A stretch of DNA of 10,037 bases from Treponema sp. UBA4328 (GTDB taxonomy: Bacteria > Spirochaetota > Spirochaetia > Treponematales > Treponemataceae), in contig DGTU01000135.1 in NCBI GenBank assembly GCA_002394465.1, positions 1 to 10,037 of the forward strand, read 5' to 3'. Numbering within the stretch: position 1 is the first letter of the stretch; each line of letters starts with the position of its first letter. Made by a program: the position numbers and the translations under genes. This document shows positions 6,417 through 10,037 of this stretch, piece by piece. A model generated the notes under the pieces. It searched no databases. It was not told the origin of the DNA and worked only from the letters and a program-made list of their open reading frames with translations.

Positions 6417-7991
6417 ATGAAACTCGAACGTAAATCTGGAATCTTACTTCATCCGACATCCCTGCCGTGTTCTGCAGGTATCGGTACAATCGGAAAAACT
6501 GCACGTGATTTTATTGACTGGCTTTCTGTAAGCGGAGTGTCTTTGTGGCAGGTTCTTCCGCTCGGTCCGACTGGTTACGGTGATTCGCCGTATCAGTCTT
6601 TTTCTGCCTTTGCACTTAATCCTCTCCTGATTGATTTTGACCAGCTTGCTGAAGATAATCTTGCGGATGCTGAAGACGTACAGGTTCCTGATTACATAAA
6701 ATATGACGGAAACGTTGATTTTGGTTCTGTCGTCTGGTGGAAATCTGCAGCGCTCAAAAAAATTGCGCTCAAAATAGAAAAAAAAGGCGGCGCTTCCGTT
6801 AAAAAACAGATCGCTTCGTTCTGTGAGGAAAATGCGTTCTGGCTTGATGATTATGCTTCCTTTATGAGCATCAAGTCTCATTACGATGAAAAGGGAATGT
6901 GGAATGAGGCCTGGCCTGAAAAACTTCGTCTTCATGACAAAACTGCCGTTGAAGAATGGAATGCAAAGCATAAGGAAGAAATAAAGACATATAAAATAAT
7001 CCAGTTTATTGCCTTCATGCAGTGGCAGGAACTTCATGAATATGCGCTTTCAAAAAACGTAAAAATCATCGGTGACATTCCTATTTTTGTAAGTCCTGAC
7101 AGTGCAGATGTCTGGGCAAACCGTAAATATTTTCAGCTTGATAAAAAAGGAAAGCCCCTGTGCGTTGCAGGTGTTCCTCCGGATTATTTCAGTCCGACGG
7201 GACAGCTGTGGGGAAATCCGCTTTATGACTGGAAGACCCTTAAGGAAGAGGGTTTTTCGTGGTGGATTGACAGAATCAGGAGCCTTTTAAAACTCGTTGA
7301 CTGCGTACGTATTGATCACTTCAGGGGATTTGATTCTTACTGGTCAGTAAAATACGGCTCTGAAAATGCTGTTAACGGAAAATGGCTTAAAGGCCCTGGA
7401 ATTGCACTGTTTAATCAGATCAAAAAAGAACTCGGTGACCTTCCCCTGATTGCAGAAGACCTCGGAGAAATTACTGACAGCGTAAGGCTTCTTCGTGAAA
7501 AGACCGGTCTTCCGGGAATGAAAATAATTCAGTTCGGATTTGATACGGCTGAAGCTTCGCGCGGAGCCCTTAAAAATGCCTTCCTTCCGCACAATTATTC
7601 TGACGTAAACTGCGTTTCATATACCGGAACCCATGACAATGATACGACTCAGGGAAGCTTAAATGCAATGAACGAAGAGTGCCTGTGCCTTGCTGCATCC
7701 TATGTAAAGGGCCGCAGGGTCGATCCTGGTGAAGCTTATTCGCTCAGAAGTTCAGGTGAACTCTGCCGCAGTCTCGTTGCTTCATGTCTTTCTTCAGTTG
7801 CTTCGTATGCGGTTATTCCGATGCAGGATATATTCGGATTCGGTTCTGACTGCAGGATGAATACACCGGGCTCTGATACTTCAAACTGGGCATGGCGTAT
7901 GAGGGAAGACATGCTCTACGGCGAACTCGCCCGTGAAAAATCTGAGTGGCTTTCCACAATGAACATGCTCTACAGCCGCCGGGGTGAATAA
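6417..7991 (+). CDS. malQ: 4-alpha-glucanotransferase (amylomaltase), GH77
   Basis: A 524-residue GH77 enzyme that transfers alpha-1,4-glucan chains between maltooligosaccharides in the cytoplasm, in maltose or glycogen metabolism. The family start RKSGILLHPTSLPC is followed by LPLGPTGYGDSPYQSFSAFA (47-66), GDIPIFVSPDSADVWAN (219-235) and GVPPDYFSPTGQLWGNPLYDW (252-272). The catalytic residues are present: D300 in RIDHFRGF as nucleophile, E347 in LIAEDLGE as acid/base, and D407 in GTHDND as transition-state stabiliser. MQDIFGFGSDCRMNTPG near the end is also typical. Length matches the compact bacterial form without an N-terminal extension. The ATG at 6417 is preferred over a TTG at 6381, because it matches the family start and because the TTG is part of the promoter. 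No glycogen phosphorylase or maltose transporter lies beside it; the next genes encode CHR transporters. Confidence 0.97.
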   Translation: MKLERKSGILLHPTSLPCSAGIGTIGKTARDFIDWLSVSGVSLWQVLPLGPTGYGDSPYQSFSAFALNPLLIDFDQLAEDNLADAEDVQVPDYIKYDGNVDFGSVVWWKSAALKKIALKIEKKGGASVKKQIASFCEENAFWLDDYASFMSIKSHYDEKGMWNEAWPEKLRLHDKTAVEEWNAKHKEEIKTYKIIQFIAFMQWQELHEYALSKNVKIIGDIPIFVSPDSADVWANRKYFQLDKKGKPLCVAGVPPDYFSPTGQLWGNPLYDWKTLKEEGFSWWIDRIRSLLKLVDCVRIDHFRGFDSYWSVKYGSENAVNGKWLKGPGIALFNQIKKELGDLPLIAEDLGEITDSVRLLREKTGLPGMKIIQFGFDTAEASRGALKNAFLPHNYSDVNCVSYTGTHDNDTTQGSLNAMNEECLCLAASYVKGRRVDPGEAYSLRSSGELCRSLVASCLSSVASYAVIPMQDIFGFGSDCRMNTPGSDTSNWAWRMREDMLYGELAREKSEWLSTMNMLYSRRGE

Positions 7992-7995
7992 ATCT

Positions 7996-8559
7996 ATGAA
8001 GATTCTTTTTGAATTATTTGTGACGCTTTTTAAAATCGGTATCTGTACTTTCGGCGGCGGAATTGCAATGCTTCCGATCCTTGAGAGGGAACTTACAGAA
8101 AAACGCGGCTGGACAACAAGCGAAGAACTGATGGACTGGTTTGCAATAGGGCAGAGTACGCCCGGAATCATTGCCGTCAATGTTGCAACTTTTGTCGGAC
8201 ACAAAAAGGCAGGAATTGCCGGTGCCTGCGTAAGTACCTTCGGTATGGTCTGTCCGTCAATCATAATAATTACGCTCATCGCCGTTTTTGTATCCAATTT
8301 TGCGGATATTGAATGGGTTCAGAAAGCCCTTACGGGAATAAACGTAGCCGTTGCGGCAATCCTTACGAATGCGGTTTATAATTTTTCCAGAAAAGCCGTC
8401 AAAAACATACTTGGATTCCTTCTTCTCGTAATTTCATTTGTGCTGATTTTTTATTTTAAGGTAAGCACGATTTACATTATTCTCGGAAGTGCCCTGCTAG
8501 GAGTCCTTCTTGCTGCATTCAGGGGAGATTTTTCAAAAGGAGGGCAGGACAATGACTGA
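7996..8559 (+). CDS. Short-chain CHR (chromate) transporter family protein, first subunit
   Basis: A 187-residue membrane protein of the CHR family, half the size of long ChrA. Short-chain members work as a pair of homologous subunits encoded side by side. CTFGGGIAMLP (17-27) and GQSTPGIIAVNVATFVG (52-68) are the family signatures, followed by hydrophobic segments at about 73-101, 110-128 and 135-180. The family name comes from chromate efflux in a few members; in an anaerobe with no chromate context the substrate could be another oxyanion or unknown. The ATG at 7996 is chosen because GGGGTG lies 9-10 bases upstream and the family usually starts MK-hydrophobic. A GTG at 7984, overlapping the malQ stop by 8 bp, would add four residues and cannot be excluded. 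Only 4 bp separate it from malQ, so the two are probably co-transcribed. Confidence 0.9.
   Translation: MKILFELFVTLFKIGICTFGGGIAMLPILERELTEKRGWTTSEELMDWFAIGQSTPGIIAVNVATFVGHKKAGIAGACVSTFGMVCPSIIIITLIAVFVSNFADIEWVQKALTGINVAVAAILTNAVYNFSRKAVKNILGFLLLVISFVLIFYFKVSTIYIILGSALLGVLLAAFRGDFSKGGQDND
8538..8543 (+). promoter_or_regulatory. Strong Shine-Dalgarno of the second CHR subunit
   Basis: AGGAGG, 8 bases before the ATG at 8552, is the best ribosome binding site in the window and lies inside the end of the first subunit gene. It fixes the start of the second subunit at 8552 over an in-frame upstream start at 8510, and supports matched production of the two halves. Confidence 0.85.
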
Positions 8560-9172
8560 GTTTATTACGCAGCACATTCAGAATCAGTCGGGCACGGGAC
8601 TTATGTGCCTCATCGGGCTTTTTTTCTATATCGGCCTGATTACAATCGGCGGCGGCCAGGTTTCAATCACAATCCTTCAGCAGACTCTGGTAGACCAGTT
8701 TCATCTTCTTGATGACGACAAATTCTTTAACATGGTTGCAATTTCTGAATCTACTCCGGGTCCTATAGGCATAAACGTAGCAACCTACATCGGAACGGAA
8801 CTTTACGGTCCTTTAGGAGGCTTTTTTGCTACCCTCGGCGAGGTTCTGCCTTCGCTTATAATCATCATACTTATTGCCAGGTTCTTCGGAAAATTTGCGG
8901 ATAAGAAAGGCGTTCAGGCGGCTTTTTCGACCCTGAGGCCTGCAGTGAGCGGGGTAGTTGCCGTTGCTGCCGCGAGGGTAATACTCCTTGCACTTGTCTT
9001 TACTCTTCCACAGTTTGCTGCAACGGATATTTCTACGTGGACTGCAAACATACTCATAAGTGCACCTAAGGCGGCCTTTTTCCTGATGTGTCTTTTAGTC
9101 CTTTTTAAGACTAAACTGCATCCGGTTTTCGTAGTTCTCGCGGGCGGAGTTTTCGGCGTCATATTCTGTTAA
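8552..9172 (+). CDS. Short-chain CHR (chromate) transporter family protein, second subunit
   Basis: A 206-residue partner of the preceding gene, with the same signatures in diverged form: LITIGGGQVSITI (29-41) and SESTPGPIGINVATYIG (65-81). Compared with the first subunit it has an N-terminal extension of about 15 residues (TEFITQHIQNQSGTG) before the first membrane segment. Hydrophobic segments are at about 18-36, 86-110, 125-152, 160-182 and 187-205. Its start overlaps the end of the first subunit by 8 bp (ATGACTGA), the usual sign of translational coupling in these pairs, which are believed to insert in opposite orientations and form one transporter. The substrate is unproven. The gene is followed by 40 bp holding the promoter of the next gene; no hairpin terminator is evident. 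Confidence 0.9.
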   Translation: MTEFITQHIQNQSGTGLMCLIGLFFYIGLITIGGGQVSITILQQTLVDQFHLLDDDKFFNMVAISESTPGPIGINVATYIGTELYGPLGGFFATLGEVLPSLIIIILIARFFGKFADKKGVQAAFSTLRPAVSGVVAVAAARVILLALVFTLPQFAATDISTWTANILISAPKAAFFLMCLLVLFKTKLHPVFVVLAGGVFGVIFC

Positions 9173-9177
9173 TTTTC

Positions 9178-9206
9178 TTGATTTTTTTATACTTTGAAAT
9201 GATAAT
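9178..9206 (+). promoter_or_regulatory. Promoter of the Cache receptor gene, predicted leaderless
   Basis: TTGATT (9178-9183), an exact 17-bp spacer and GATAAT (9201-9206) form the clearest sigma70-type promoter in the window. The -10 ends 6 bases before the ATG at 9213, leaving TTTACT and no Shine-Dalgarno, so the start codon should be at or next to the 5' end of the mRNA. Confidence 0.6.
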
Positions 9207-9212
9207 TTTACT

Positions 9213-10037
9213 ATGGTGTTTTTCAAGAAATTAACGTATACGACAAAAACAAAGGTATTTTCACTTTCTTTTGCAGGTGCAGTCCTGCTTATTTCAATTC
9301 TCCTCATTACTTTCGGTTCGAGAAGCGTTTTTAATTCTGAGGCTGATGCATATCTTTCGGATATGGCTGAACTCAAGACCCTCAGGTTTGAAGCAGACCT
9401 CGGAAGCCAGCTTTCACTCGTTACTCAGATGGCACGTTCGCCGGTAATAGTCCGCTACATGAAAAATCCTTCATCTTCTTCGAATGCTGCCAATGCAATG
9501 GCCGAATTTGAAAGTTACAGGTCATCGCTTACCGGAGATTCAATTTTCTGGGTTTCTGATTTTGATAAAAAATTTTACAGCGGAATGCAGTATGCGTATA
9601 CGGTAGATCCTTCTCTGGAAGAAAATTACTGGTACAAAATGACCCTCTATGAAACGACGGTCTACAATTTTAACATCAACTACAATGCGGAACTCAAGGC
9701 AACAATGCTCTGGATCAATGCAGTTGTACGTGATGAAGAAAAGACTCCGATCGGAATGCTTGGAACGGGCGTGCCGCTGGACGGACTTTTTGCCGAAGTT
9801 TTCCGCGGAATTCCTGATGACATTACCCTTTATATCTACAATTCTTCAGGAGAAATCACCGTATCAAGAACATACGATGACATTATTGACAAGGTTCAGC
9901 TTCAGGCAAGACTTCCGGAACTTGAAAAAACTGACATTCAGGTACAGCAGCCTGTAATGCATTCAACTGACGACGGAGAGTATTATTTTTATCCGATGCC
10001 GCTGCTGAACTGGACTATGGTCATTTCAAAGCCTTAT
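9213..10037 (+). CDS. Cache-domain sensor protein, probably a methyl-accepting chemotaxis protein (cut by window edge)
   Basis: The 275 residues visible start MVFFKKLTYTTKTKVFS, followed by a membrane segment at about 16-34 (LSFAGAVLLISILLITF) and then an extracytoplasmic domain that runs to the end of the window. That domain begins with a helical stretch (EADAYLSDMAELKTLRFEADLGSQ is its core, 43-66). It continues with double-Cache features: IFWVSDFDKKFYSG (111-124), YTVDPSLEENYWYKMTL (129-145), LWINAVVRDEEKTPIGMLGTG (166-186), LYIYNSSGEITVSR, and FYPMPLLNWTMVISKPY at the cut. dCache domains bind small ligands such as amino acids or carboxylates. The signalling part is missing, so a chemoreceptor is inferred from how common this N-terminal layout is in treponemal receptors; a cyclase or histidine kinase with the same sensor is possible. 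The ATG is set by the promoter and the positively charged start. Confidence 0.8.
   Translation, partial: MVFFKKLTYTTKTKVFSLSFAGAVLLISILLITFGSRSVFNSEADAYLSDMAELKTLRFEADLGSQLSLVTQMARSPVIVRYMKNPSSSSNAANAMAEFESYRSSLTGDSIFWVSDFDKKFYSGMQYAYTVDPSLEENYWYKMTLYETTVYNFNINYNAELKATMLWINAVVRDEEKTPIGMLGTGVPLDGLFAEVFRGIPDDITLYIYNSSGEITVSRTYDDIIDKVQLQARLPELEKTDIQVQQPVMHSTDDGEYYFYPMPLLNWTMVISKPY

Noticed and set aside
6444..7037. 197-residue open frame on the minus strand inside malQ
   Set aside because: Composition is that of an antisense shadow of malQ; no start signal and no recognisable domain.
7881..8297. 138-residue minus-strand frame across the malQ/CHR junction
   Set aside because: Antisense to two certain genes, with no signals or domain.
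9649..9957. 102-residue plus-strand frame inside the Cache receptor gene
   Set aside because: Out of frame with the clear Cache-domain coding sequence, with no ribosome site.

Overview
The window looks like chromosome from a spirochaete, most likely a host- or gut-associated Treponema. The gene content, the loose spirochaete-type lipoprotein signals, the moderate GC content and the dense AT-rich promoters fit that genus, but this is inference from protein style and not from a marker gene. No rRNA, tRNA, CRISPR array, phage gene or transposase is visible.

Layout. The left edge holds the 5' end of uvrB on the minus strand. A 63-bp divergent promoter region separates it from a membrane- or lipid-anchored DNA/RNA non-specific endonuclease. 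That gene converges, 8 bp apart, on a minus-strand HD-GYP cyclic-di-GMP phosphodiesterase whose predicted extracytoplasmic domain resembles a carbohydrate-binding CBM2 fold. Upstream of the HD-GYP gene is a 385-bp stretch without a gene. It contains the strangest object in the window, a 245-270 bp nested imperfect palindrome. Then, all on the plus strand: rnhA (RNase HI), an uncharacterised lipoprotein, a small predicted outer-membrane beta-barrel protein, an AEC-family permease, malQ (4-alpha-glucanotransferase), a split pair of short-chain CHR (chromate-family) transporter subunits, and the sensor half of a Cache-domain protein, probably a chemoreceptor, cut by the right edge.

How the genes fit together. 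Lipoprotein, barrel protein and AEC permease are 15-17 bp apart and look like one transcription unit. malQ has its own promoter inside the end of the AEC gene and is followed tightly by the two CHR subunits, which overlap by 8 bp. uvrB and rnhA are housekeeping DNA metabolism. The HD-GYP enzyme and the Cache receptor are environmental sensors.

A recurring regulatory theme is visible. At six genes (uvrB, nuclease, rnhA, lipoprotein, malQ, Cache receptor) a sigma70-like -10 box ends only 6-8 bases before the ATG, often with an extended TGn and with no Shine-Dalgarno. This predicts leaderless mRNAs. Several other genes (HD-GYP, AEC, the second CHR subunit) carry a recognisable Shine-Dalgarno.
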